From Plantago elongata (Eukaryota; Streptophyta; Magnoliopsida; Lamiales; Plantaginaceae), in NCBI GenBank assembly GCA_036897095.1, contig JAYMSP010000108.1:18148-82147 (forward strand): a stretch of DNA of 64,000 nucleotides, read 5' to 3'. Under the pieces are notes generated by a model that was not told the DNA's origin, did no database searches, and saw only the letters and a program-made list of their open reading frames with translations. How positions within the stretch are numbered: position 1 is the first letter of the stretch; every line of letters starts with the position of its first letter. Below are positions 30,692 through 42,077 of the stretch, in pieces. The position numbers and the translations under genes are program-made.

Positions 30692-33600
30692 GTTTTCTCT
30701 ACACTAATCTGCTTCTACAAGTTTCATTTGGGAATTTGTTGAATGGAGAAGGGGAATCAAGAAGATAGCGATGAGTTTTTATGAAAGGTGGGAATGAGTT
30801 TGGTGGGAGGAATCGAATTAAATGTGGAGATAAGGAGACATTAAAGATTAAACAATGGAAAGGTCAGGATCAGTTGATTTTGTATTACTACTTTTGCACT
30901 AGACTAGAGTAGAATTGGAGAAGAAGAAGGTCTGGAATGGAGAGAACACACGTGGCTTTGCTGCTAAAACTGATTACTGATCAGTGATCACTGATCAGTC
31001 ATGGAGACATGGACAGACTTTTCTTGACCTGTGAAGAAATGAAGGAGAATAGGGTGTGTTTAGGATTGGGTGCTTTAATGGTCTGCTAGGAGTGATCAGT
31101 GCAGTAATGAATGGTGATTAAAAAAGAGAGTTTTGTGTCTTGGTCTAACTAGGAGGAGTAGTAGCAAATGTAGTAATACAGCAACTACCCACCGTCGTTT
31201 TGAGCCAGTAGGAATGGAGTAATAAATGGGATATGGGTCTTCTGAGGAAATGTTTGGATTATTGGAATCACAGAGTATTCATTTTTCAATGGCTTTCTTG
31301 GGAGTATTTACTTATTAGGATAAAACAAGAAAATGGGAGTGTGATATGAGCCAGCTGGATGGCTCACTGATATGGTAGTAGTAACCAGTTAGTAAATGAA
31401 TGAATGGATACCAATTAAGTTTGCAGCAGCAAACCAGAGTAGTGAATTACCAGCAATTCGTAGCCATAGCCAGAACCAGACTATGTGTGTTTGACTTGGA
31501 GAAGGAAGAAGAAGATGAAGAAGATATTATAATGATTCGTGTTGATGATGATGATGAGATACTTATTGTATAGTAGTTCGAGTATGATTGATACATATAA
31601 CAAAATGGTAGTACCATGAACAAGAGTGGTTAATGTGGAACCACCACCATGCAAATGTAATAGGTAAGGTACTGCAAAATCTTGCTTCCTTTCCATACTT
31701 GCTCTCTCTTGATTCAGTTGAGACTTAATCCTCTCACTCAAAAGTGAGCAGTTGGTTTTCCATTCTTGTTTGTAAACTGTTTTGCACGAAGACTTTTTTT
31801 AAGGGATTGCATTGGTAATGGTCCTGAGGACACATCACACCAATGTTCTTAATTATATATATGCTATTTTCCGAGTAAATGTATTATGTAATTTTATTTA
31901 TATATATATAATACTGATGTTCTTGTTAAAAAGATTAAAGTTTGTGAATATAAATGTAAAAGTTTTTGATTTATTTTAATATCAATATATAAAGACGATG
32001 TTTCAGGAAAATTCATTTAAAAGTTAAATGTATCATTCGGTAGCTAAGAATGTCAACCTAATTCTGCTAGTGATAGTAGGACTAGTCTTTCTCTCTTCTA
32101 TGAATTCCCATTGGCAAGTTGTCGATGTTTTGGATAGCCAGTGCTACATTACAACACTTCTTGAATATTTGATGGAATAAGCCACCAAATCTCATTGTCC
32201 GTTTGCTGCTTAATTTCTTCTTCATCCCTTCGTTTACCTGTCTTCTATAATACACTATAATAATTGCCAATCCATTACTGAATAATAAAAAATCTATGGT
32301 CTGGTTGCACCTAGCTTTAAATATGTATTTATCTACTCCATTATCATAATATATTACAGTAGCAGACAATATTTTTGGAATATTATGATTTATATTCAAA
32401 TTTGTTTGCATGTTATAGTTTGTCTGAGTAGCCTTTTGAGGCTGGTCTCGCAATACGTTAGATGTACAGGCTATGATTTCAAGAATCATTTTCTGATGAT
32501 AGTAATAGTTTGTCTAAGTTCCATTGTGTATATGTCAAAGACAGAAAAACAGAAAACCTTTTTGGTATTCGTTTTGACTATTCACACCCAAGACAGAATT
32601 TGAAATGGAAGTCCAAAGTGGGTAAGAACGAGTTTCATACTCAAAATTTGCGCTAGTTTATACTCAAATTCATCTGCATGTAGTAATAGTCTGTGGTATA
32701 AAGGCTTGGGCCATAACTTTTGGATGTACAATATTATACCAAACATTATGACATCAAAATGAATATGGATGTTAAATAATTAGTTAGTAATTATGATAAT
32801 ATTTCATTCCGAACTATGTGGAGTTAATAATGGAAGTAAGTCTCCCTTTAAGTCACCAAATTGAAGCCTTAACTTCAAGGAAAGGCCGAATCAGGGGAGA
32901 TTCTTTGTGAGGAACAATAAACACCCCGATCCTGACTAGTGGACTGACCCCTAAACTCTCATTGTTGGGTTCGACCTTGAAGAACCACAATTGTTATATG
33001 ATGGAAACCCCTCACTCCAGCTTTTGGTTGGACCTCCTCTACACAATAGAGGAAACTACATTCACCACTATCTACGACAGAGAACAGTCTTATAGAATTC
33101 GATCCATGGGAGCTCCTCCCCTCCACCAAACAATAATCCCCTTTGACGCAAGCTATATAGTTAATATGCGTGACATAAATAGCCACCTTAGCCGGATCAC
33201 ACGTGTCTCGCTTTAGCAAGGCCGACAAGTCCCCCTGGACCCCTCCATGTGCATAAGGTTTGCTCCTCATTAAGATAATTTACCAATTTGCAATATTTTC
33301 TCTTAGTCATTAGATCAAGCTTCTAGTCGCCAACCTATTCTACCGTCAAATTTAAATCTAGTTTTCGTAAAGTGAAAATTCAACTCAAAATGGTCTATCG
33401 CCTCCCTCTTAAATATGTGAAAGTCCACCTCACTTATGATTGAAAATTATGATATTGACAATACCTTAACTAGGAGTTCCACTCAAGAACTTAACAGTCG
33501 TTATGCAATTTGTTCGGTTTTATCTAACTGTTCGGTTTCAACTTTCAATTACAAAACCAAATTAGAAATATGGTTTGGTTTTCAATTCGGCTCGGTCAAG

Positions 33601-33805
33601 TATTTTATAATGAAATTACGGTTTTACCCATGTTCCCGTCCGACGTGAAACAAACCCTTCCACATCATTGCCGGACTTTCTAGGAATATTGAACTTGACT
33701 GAGCTGAAACTACGCTTACTTAGAACAGAAGAAATTGGGGTTAATTCATCATCACACAAAATCATCGATTCGCTGCAAACAATCGGCACTGGTGAGTGAG
33801 TGGTA
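30692..33805. other. Promoter side of the GSO gene, and intergenic
   Basis: 30.7-31.75 kb is GSO leader/promoter with GA-rich runs. 32.82-33.28 kb is richer in G+C than its surroundings with no identifiable product; it may be a transposon fragment. The last 400 bp lead into the small unknown gene. Confidence 0.5.
30976..30999. promoter_or_regulatory. Perfect 24-bp palindrome upstream of the GSO-type gene
   Basis: A sequence identical to its own reverse complement, built from three TGATCA cores spaced by AGTGATCACT. It sits 285 bp upstream of the kinase start codon. It could be a binding site for a dimeric factor; no factor is assigned. Confidence 0.5.
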
Positions 33806-35766
33806 ATGGGTACTCGAGAGGTATACGAACAGAAGATACGCAAAGGCAATCTCTATCACGATCCCACCATGAAACCTGGCCTCGGTACTGCTCGTTGCCC
33901 AAGATGTCTCAGTCTCGTATCCCCTTCCAAGGTACATACATACATACATACATACATACGGTTTTCAATTTTTCGATCCCTGCTCCTTTTGCTCAGCCGT
34001 CCGATTTGTGATGAAACAGGAGGATGCAGAGTGGAAAATCAGTCCGGTTCTACATGATACAGCTGCGGTAGTAAGTATTGTTTCCTGAGTTTCTGATCAT
34101 GTGTAGCTCGTTGTTTTGGTTTCGGGTTTCGTTCTGCTGTTGCCTGTAGAGTTTGGTTTGTATTTCTAACGCAGCTCGTGAAATTATATGACAATTGAGT
34201 GAGTTTCAATGTTGAGAAAATGATTAGTATCATAAAATTGGGCGCGTTTTGTTCCGTAAGAGCGTAGATAATTTAATCGATGATTTGATATGGCTAGGGC
34301 ATGTTTACAATTTACTTTCTGCACCATGTTTTTTAGGGTACTGATATGACAAGGGAAATGGTGCTCCATAACTAACATGTATAGTCGAACATGGATAGAA
34401 TCTTTAAGCTCGTACTGAATCGTACATCATACCATAGAATCTAATGTAGTTCACTTCTGGTTGTTTAGCTGGAGTTGTTAGGGCCAGATTGAGCATTAGG
34501 TCTGGAAAGGATGCCGCTGAAATTAATTTCTTTTTAGCCAAAGGCTATATCATCTACTGTAGAAACCAATTCTATAGTAGCAATTGACTCAATATTTGAT
34601 CTGAATGTTGAAATCCTGAGCCAAAACACTGCTTATTAATTTTCAATATCATGTGAGTTTTCTTTCTTTTCCCATGTAGAGAGTCTAGAGACTGAACTGC
34701 TTGATTTCTATAGCAAGCTTATATTCCCTGTATCTGAAAAATGCAATGACTACTGGGAGAAGGAAAAGTGGATCATATCATAGGCCAATTGGCAAATGAT
34801 CCCCAATTCCCCATCTTCATCATGATCTGATCTTGCCACCTTTATAATGCTTTTATCCTTTGAACAGGTTGGGACTGGATTGGGCGCAATGATTAGTGCT
34901 GTTAGTGGTTTCAATAGTGGTATATAATACATTCACACCGTTATTGATCCATCAAGCATAATTCATGTTGTTGTCTATAAATTTCCACTCCTTACCATGT
35001 AAATTTGTCCAGGAATTCCTTATTTGCAGAAGCCTTTGAGAGGGCAAAAGTGGCTTCCTCTACTTGTTGGGGTATGGTTCAACTTTTCTGGGGATCCTAT
35101 AATTAGTTTAACCTTTGAGCTTTGATTTTTTTGGTGAATTTCCATAACCACAACCATCATGTTTCCATGTCTGAACTCTGTTCATGTTTGACAGCTTCCT
35201 CCCCTGGCCATTTACTCTGCTGCTAGTGCTGCTTTTGGAGGTAGTTCATCATCTGAATTTAAGCATTTTGTTTGATCCATATAACTTTTAAATCTGCAAC
35301 TTCATGTAGTCGTGGACCAAATTTTCATCTAATACAGTCGTAAACCTTGAATGATAAATGTTGATATTTGGTTCATTCCAAATGGATAATTGTAGTAGCG
35401 AGAACTTAAAATATATACATTATAGCTAAATAAGTAAATGACCTCAGTGTTGTAGTACTTATTGCAAAAACAATTACCTAGATGTAATTCCGTTCCCACG
35501 TTTTCTCCAATTCCTATGGAGACTGCACACTACTTTTAACGCAAGAAATGTTTCGACTTTAACGTTCTTTTTTGGGAGCCTGAACCTTACTCTTTTCTTG
35601 TGATCGTTGGATCTGATGACACCTTAATTTTGCAGCATATGCACTTCCACAGTTTTCCCAACTAGCTGTAACATCCTATTATACCGCCTCAAGTGCTTCT
35701 ATTTATGGAGTTTCGTTGATCACTCGACACATAGAAGAGGATCGTGCATCAAAAACTCAAACATGA
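33806..35766 (+). CDS. Small plant protein of unknown function, six exons
   Basis: Exons 33806-33931, 34020-34070, 34868-34919, 35013-35071, 35195-35240, 35636-35766; total 465 nt, 154 residues, all introns GT-AG. I do not recognise a named family. Residues 1-42 are hydrophilic and hold a CPRC motif (RCPRCLSLVSP) that could be half of a zinc or redox site. Residues about 60-135 contain Gly/Ala-rich hydrophobic stretches (GTGLGAMISAV, LPLLVGLPPLAIYSAASAA, and a Ser/Tyr/Ala-rich segment) that look like two or three short membrane helices. The tail is charged (RHIEEDRASKTQT). Small phase-coherent exons and a consistent frame show it is a real gene. An organelle inner-membrane protein is possible but is only inference. 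A (ATAC)n run lies directly at the first donor site. Confidence 0.85.
33933..33960 (+). repeat. (ATAC)n microsatellite at an intron donor
   Basis: About seven ACAT/ATAC units begin within the donor GTACATAC of intron 1 of the small unknown gene. Repeat-length change would move intron length in an 88-bp intron. Confidence 0.85.
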
Positions 35767-35866
35767 AGAACTTAGTTGACTGGCTGCAGGTGCACAAAAT
35801 CATATTTCACGTGGATCACTTATTGCTATATGTTGGACTCTGGTTGTGATTTGGGGAATTCACAGA

Positions 35867-35897
<31 letters not shown>

Positions 35898-38437
35898 ATG
35901 TATTACTTTATATTGCCATGGGTAGTTGCGAGAACAATTGTTTTGAAAAGGAGAAGGCTGCACCTTTAGACGAGATTTAAAGTCCTGTACTTTTTTTTTC
36001 TCCTCCAGATTGAATTAAGTTTTAGGTTTTGACTGCGTTATTCTTTAGTTATAGCAGCTTCACAGCACCGTTCCCTCCGAAAGACACACACACACACACT
36101 CATTCGATGGCCGCACATTTATCTGAAAAGCTAGGGCATAGGAACCAGTCCAGGTAATATCAACTCAGTTTTTCTATGATAAAATTTGACTTCTGAGGTA
36201 CATAACAACGAATATACAGCAATGAAATTATAGGTGCCTTTGCTTAGCAGTTAGAAGAGATGTTGTCATGGGAGGAAATACCAGAGTAATTTCTAATTAG
36301 TGACTTTTTGCTCTGAAGTTTAGTAGAGACTGTTGTGCTTATATCTTCTTCATTGATTATCTCACAAGGTTTCTTAATTCTCCAGTGTTTAGTATACCTT
36401 ATTGAATTATTCTGGAGGTGAGGTTTTCTGTCCAATTTTACTGTCTACATGACTGACTACATCTCATTTTCGTGGGTATTTCTCCCAGTGACAGCTTCCT
36501 TGTAGTTATTCGCTTTGGGCATTTGATCTATTGTAATTGTTTCTTTGTTTGCACTATTTTATGCATCTGTACTCACTCGCGGCTAACACTTGCCTGTGAT
36601 AAAATGTCAGACTTTCAAACATCAGAAACCAATACACATCCTTGGATCATCCCCCTTACATAATAAGTGAACTATTATTATCTGATTCCTCAAATGATAT
36701 CGCCTCCTTTTTACATGACTACAGAATTTAGTGCTTTAATCTTAACCTGTGGAACTTCCTAGTAAATTCATAGAGCTGAACAGTTGATCTGAGGAATCGA
36801 TTTGTAATCCTTTGACAATGCATTTATGGTCTAATTGAGGTGGCCTTTTTCACTTTAAACCATAATTTCTCCACTGTTGATTGAGGCTAAGCATATAACC
36901 AATAGACAACATCTCTCTTTACAATTATACTGCGGTGCAGCATATACTGTTGACTTGAACAAAACGGATTCTATTCGGTGCAGAAGTTGGTTACTGAGGT
37001 AGTACTTGGGAGTTATGCCAAATCAGGGACACTATGTCATCGTTCCACTGCACATTATTATGTTCTGAAGTGAAATGCATAAGAGTCCAGAAAATAAGTG
37101 GTTCATGCTTTACCAATGCTGTGTGGTTTTAGAGTCCTCATGTAAAAATAATGTGATGTTTTATGTATTGAATTGGTCAATCTGATGACATTGCGATTTG
37201 TGATGACTGGTGATAAGGTACGTTAGGTAATTTAAATGTCTTTTGAAATGTGTAAAGGATAGCACTCAGTTGGTGGATTGACTGTGATTGGAGCTGTACT
37301 CAGTTTGAACAAGTCCTTGTGCATAATTTAACTTCAGAATTATGCAAACAGACGTTGAATCAATTTGGTTTTATACTAAAATAACATAAACAAGTATAAG
37401 TATAATCCACCATTCCGTCTATCCAAATTTTCACGACTCCAAATTACTCTTATATTAAATTGAAATTTTATAAACCAAAGTTATATTCAGAAAATAAACT
37501 TGATCTATATAAGAATTTATTTTATTTTATTTCAGTTCATTTCTGTTTAATTATTTTTTATATTACAATTTAGTTCATTTCTAACATAAAGAAGAAAGCC
37601 TAGTATCACTACTTTATTCTGATTGTTGGGGGCAGTCAACTGAGATTTATTCATGTATCTTTTCTCTATAAAGTTTTCTTGTCAAGTTAACCGATAAGTA
37701 ATCTAATGTAGCAAGGGTAATCGGAAAGAAATGCATTGATGATGAGGAATGATCCTTAATTTATAAGTCTGTTTTAAGTGCTGAAAGTCGATCATACACC
37801 TAAAAGCGACAAATGATCACTACTTATACCAACCTTCCTTACAATTCAAGATACATCGTACTGTATATCATAGTAACTCAGATATCATATCATAACCTGC
37901 AAGGGGGTCACTTGGTCGGTTCAAGTTAAAAATATCATCATCTTGGTCGCATATTCAATGCCCAATCGGACCGAATTTACAGGTTCCCGAAATAAATTGA
38001 AGTAATAATTCGAATCAAGTTGGATTATGAACTGAGCCCTTCCTGTAAGTTGGAATAGAAAGTTCCACAGACAAACCTTAATTTATAGTATACGTGGAAC
38101 AATGGCAGTACATCTATTGGTTTATAGTTGCATTTTCTAAAGTTTACTTCACGTCATAACAACAAGCAGACAAGTAGATTTATGAAGTAGTATTGTTTAT
38201 TACCAAAGTCTTTAAGCCAAAGTCTTCTCTCCTTCTCAAGTCTTGTAGTCTATGCAACTATGCAAGAACCAGAAGGCAATTTATAATGTCATTCTACATG
38301 TATTATAATTGACTTGACTTATTGATGTTGCTAGGCTAGCTTGTAGTTGCTAGCTACTTATACTCTTCCTGTTGGCCTCTCATTCAATCACCTATCTTCA
38401 TCTGGTTTGGTTTGATGCCTGATCTGATATAAGCCTC
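35767..38437. other. Intergenic between the small gene and VSR
   Basis: Carries the 28-base C run, a short (AC)n near 36,090 and no supportable ORF. Confidence 0.65.
35870..35897 (+). repeat. 28-base poly(C) homopolymer
   Basis: An uninterrupted run of 28 C residues, 103 bp after the stop codon of the unknown small gene and probably within its 3' UTR. Runs of this length and base are rare in AT-rich plant DNA. Either a real i-motif/G4-forming tract or a sequencing or assembly artefact. Confidence 0.95.
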
Positions 38438-38443
38438 TATAAA
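38438..38443 (+). promoter_or_regulatory. TATA box of the vacuolar-sorting receptor gene
   Basis: TATAAA within CCTCTATAAAGTTTC, 58 bp before the ATG. A start site 30 bp downstream would leave a leader of about 30-35 nt. Confidence 0.55.
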
Positions 38444-38500
38444 GTTTCTGATTCTTTCTTGGTAGACATAGATAGTTAGATTGAACGATTGTTCGTAAAT

Positions 38501-41199
38501 ATGGCTCCGTTGATGGTATGCATGCTAGTTTTATTAATCGCTAGTCTGGTGGAGTCGAGATTCGTGGTGGAGAAGAACAGCGTAACGGTGCTATCCCCGT
38601 ATGATCTTATGTCGAAGCACGATGCTGCAATAGCTAACTTTGGTGTGCCGGATTATGGTGGATCATTGATAGGTTCTCTCGTTTATCCATCAAAGGGTTC
38701 AGTTGGCTGCACTCCTTTTGAAGGAGATAAGCCTTTCAAGTCTAAGTCCTCTTATCCTTCCATTCTTCTTCTTGATCGCGGTGAATGCTACTTTGCGTTG
38801 AAGGTTTGGAACGGGCAGCAAGCAGGTGCAGCTGCTGTCTTAGTGGCTGACACGGTGGACGAATCTCTTATTACTATGGACTCCCCTGATGAGAGCTCAG
38901 ACGCTGATAGATTCATCGATAAGATTGAGATTCCATCTGTGCTCATAGGCCATTCATTTGGTGAGAAACTTAAGGAAGCAGTCAAGAAAGGTGAACAAGA
39001 TCATGTGTTGGTGAAAATTGACTGGAGCGAGTCGATGCCTCATCCTGACCAAAGGGTCGAATACGAGTTTTGGACTAATAGCAATGACGAGTGTGGGATT
39101 AGGTGCGACGAGCAGATGAACTTCGTCAAAAATTTCAAGGGACACGCACAGATTCTTGAGAAAGGCGGATACACGCAGTTCACACCTCATTATATAACGT
39201 GGTACTGTCCGCGTGCCTTTGTTAATAGTGACCAATGCAAGTCGCAGTGCATAAACCACGGAAGGTATTGCGCGCCTGATCCGGAGAAGGATTTTAGCGA
39301 AGGGTATCAAGGAAAAGATGTGGTGTTTGAGAATCTGAGGCAGCTATGCGTACATAGAGTTGCGAATGAGACCAACCGGTCATGGGTTTGGTGGGATTAC
39401 GTGACGGATTTCCATATAAGGTGCTCCATGAAACGGAACAGATACAGCAAAGAATGTGCTGGAGATGTCATGAAATCACTAGGTGACTAAATAACTTCTA
39501 GTCTTCTTACTACAGCAATTCATCACCAAATAGTAATCTCATATACTTATCTGTGTAAAATCAGGTCTGCCAGTTGAGAAAATATACAAGTGCATGGGTG
39601 ATCCTGAAGCTGATGTGGAAAACCCAGTCCTCCAAATTGAGCAAGATCTTCAGGTTAGTTAATTGAAATTCACCCTGTCTAGCTAGCTATAAGTCTATTG
39701 TTTAATTTGTTCCAATTTCCTAAACTTAGGTTGGCCGTGGAAAACGAGGTGACGTTACCATATTACCAACAATGGTGATAAATAATGTTCAATACAGAGG
39801 TTAGTTCGTTCAGAACACTTTATGGCAACATTGCTGTGTTTTTGTGCCTCGTATGATGTCTTAAGAAGGAAAGTTCTTTGGACTTAAGTAGTAGTTTATC
39901 TGTCTGTGAAGGAAAGTTGGAGAGGAGTGCAGTACTCAAAGCACTATGTGCCGGTTTTAAGGAGACATCTGATCCTCCTATTTGCTTGAGCGGAGGTAAA
40001 TTTAGCTCTTCATTGCATATCCTATTAATTGTAGCTATTCGTCAAACATATGACTCAATTTTCCATGAATGATTGGTGTTGGTGAACAGATCTGGAGACG
40101 AATGAGTGTCTTCATGAGAATGGTGGCTGTTGGAAAGATCAAACAGCTAATATAACGGCTTGTAAGGACACATTTAGGGGGAGAGTATGTGAGTGCCCCT
40201 TGGTGAACAATGTCCAATATGCAGGGGATGCATATGTATCGTGTAAAGGTGCATTACTGATCCTTTTTATGCCAAATTGTACTGGCGCTGCTGTCTATAC
40301 ACACCTTGTTCCTAACCATTCCAATGGCGTGTGTATGCTTTGTGTCAAGGACAGCTGTTGGCCCCGGAAGATGTTCTGTTAACAATGGAGGATGTTGGTC
40401 GGATACCAGAAATGGACTAACATTTTCTGCGTGCATGGTCTCTATTAATCTCCACCCTCCTTGCTCTTATAGAGATTTTCGTTCTTTTGTTTTCGAGGAT
40501 TTATATATAATTTCTCTGTGGATATTGTAATCAGGGATCTGATATATCAGGCTGCAAATGCCCAGCAGGATTCCAAGGTGATGGTCATCAATGCCAAGGT
40601 GCGTGCTTCACCATCTCATATACCTTTCTTAAAAGTTCGAAAATTTCTTAGAACTGATTTGATTTTCATATCCCATAGATGTGGATGAATGCAAACTAGG
40701 CACTGCCTGCCAATGTGATGGGTGCAGCTGTAAGAACACTTGGGGCGGAGTCGATTGCAAATGCAAAGGAGATAAACTCTACATAAGAGAGCAGGACACG
40801 TGCATAGGCAAGTCGATCACTTTACTCGTTCTTCCTTCTCAATCTTTTCTCATACTTTTTTCTGAATCCTGACATTTATATTCACTGTCCAGAAAGGAAT
40901 GGCTCTAAGATAGGGCAATCTTTCGCACTAATAGTGGTGGCTGTAGCACTGGGTGCCGTAGTTGCTGGTTACGTATTCTACAAATACAGGCTTCGGGTAA
41001 ATTTCCTTACCGATTCATCAATAGCATCCATACACTTGCATTATGTTCCTAACATAACAAGTCCCTTGTTCATATCTGGCAGTCGTACATGGACTCGGAG
41101 ATCATGGCAATAATGTCACAGTACATGCCGCTGGACAATCAGCAGAACCAAGTTGTCCATCACGAAACGGAACCTCTAAGAGAAGCTTCAGCAGTTTAA
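38501..41199 (+). CDS. VSR: Vacuolar-sorting receptor (VSR/BP-80 family), ten exons
   Basis: Type I receptor that binds vacuolar sorting signals of soluble cargo and cycles between TGN and prevacuolar compartments. Exons: 38501-39482, 39565-39653, 39730-39799, 39912-39995, 40090-40248, 40355-40437, 40535-40598, 40679-40807, 40893-40996, 41083-41199; 1,881 nt, 626 residues, the normal VSR length. Order: signal peptide (1-22), PA domain (about 55-165, with [14 protein letters not shown]), VSR-specific Cys-rich central region, EGF-like repeats (NNGGCW; a Ca-binding type starting DVDECK), one transmembrane helix (about 563-583), and a tail with the YxxPhi sorting motif YMPL (602-605). Start chosen at MAPLMV, which opens the signal peptide. 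Intron 8 begins with GC, not GT. The tail wording [12 protein letters not shown] fits the VSR5-7 group better than VSR1; this is from memory and moderate. Confidence 0.95.
40808..40892 (+). other. Non-canonical GC-AG intron in the VSR gene
   Basis: The exon end ATAG is followed by GCAAGT and the intron ends in CCAG. Only this GC donor keeps the frame from DTCI into ERNGSKIGQ before the membrane helix. No GT donor nearby does. AG|GCAAGT matches the known consensus for GC donors. Confidence 0.85.
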
Positions 41200-42077
41200 G
41201 CTGGGCACAGGTCTTTCCATGTTGATGAGTAGACCTCTTAACAGACACTTGATATATTCTTAAATACCTCGAAACGCAAGAAAAATAGAATCCCCTTCTT
41301 GATGTATATATGAAGTTTTGAGTTGTAAAAAATATAGGCATGGGACTATGGGAGTTTATAAAGAGCCGGGAAAAAGAAGCATATCCATAATCCATGGCAG
41401 TTTGTAACACTGAGATAATCCATTCTACATGTTGTATACAGTAAGCTTATGTATTGTGAACATTGTGTAACAGTGTAAGTTTCGGATTTAATACACCATC
41501 AAACAATCATAAAGCAGTTGATAACCCCAGAGTAAAAATATCGTGCATTAGTCCGGATACGATTCGGTGGTTACAGCGACAAAAATAGGACGGTTTAGTT
41601 AGTAGGTAACAACTGTACTGCAAAATGAATTTGAGAATGGAGAATTCGCGTCTTAGCACAAATCAAAGCGTTGGAGACTTGGAGAGAATCAAAACTACAA
41701 ATTATTTAGAAAATTTCATATGTAAAAATTCCTGACCCGACCCTGCCCACTCAACCAACAGAAAAGATACTTATTAAAAAAAAAAGTATATCTATTACAT
41801 ATTTAAACAAGATTGTCGGAATTATGGACCAGATACATCATCAAACAAACTTCAAAGAAAATTTAAAATCAAGTGAACACTAAAGAAACCATTATGGTAA
41901 GCAGTCAGCTCTATAACCGAAAGATTAGGCGATGAGATATATCACTAATTCGTGAAGTGAACCTTAGGTTTCAGTCCGGGCATGGGGCCTCAGCCCGAGA
42001 ACAACAAATAAAAGGACACATTTCCAGAATATACATTTCTCCAATTTATCAAGATTCAAGACTAGGTAAGAACGTGA
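41200..42077. other. Space between convergent VSR and MRD1 genes
   Basis: Probably the two 3' UTRs back to back; no ORF or repeat of note. Confidence 0.6.
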
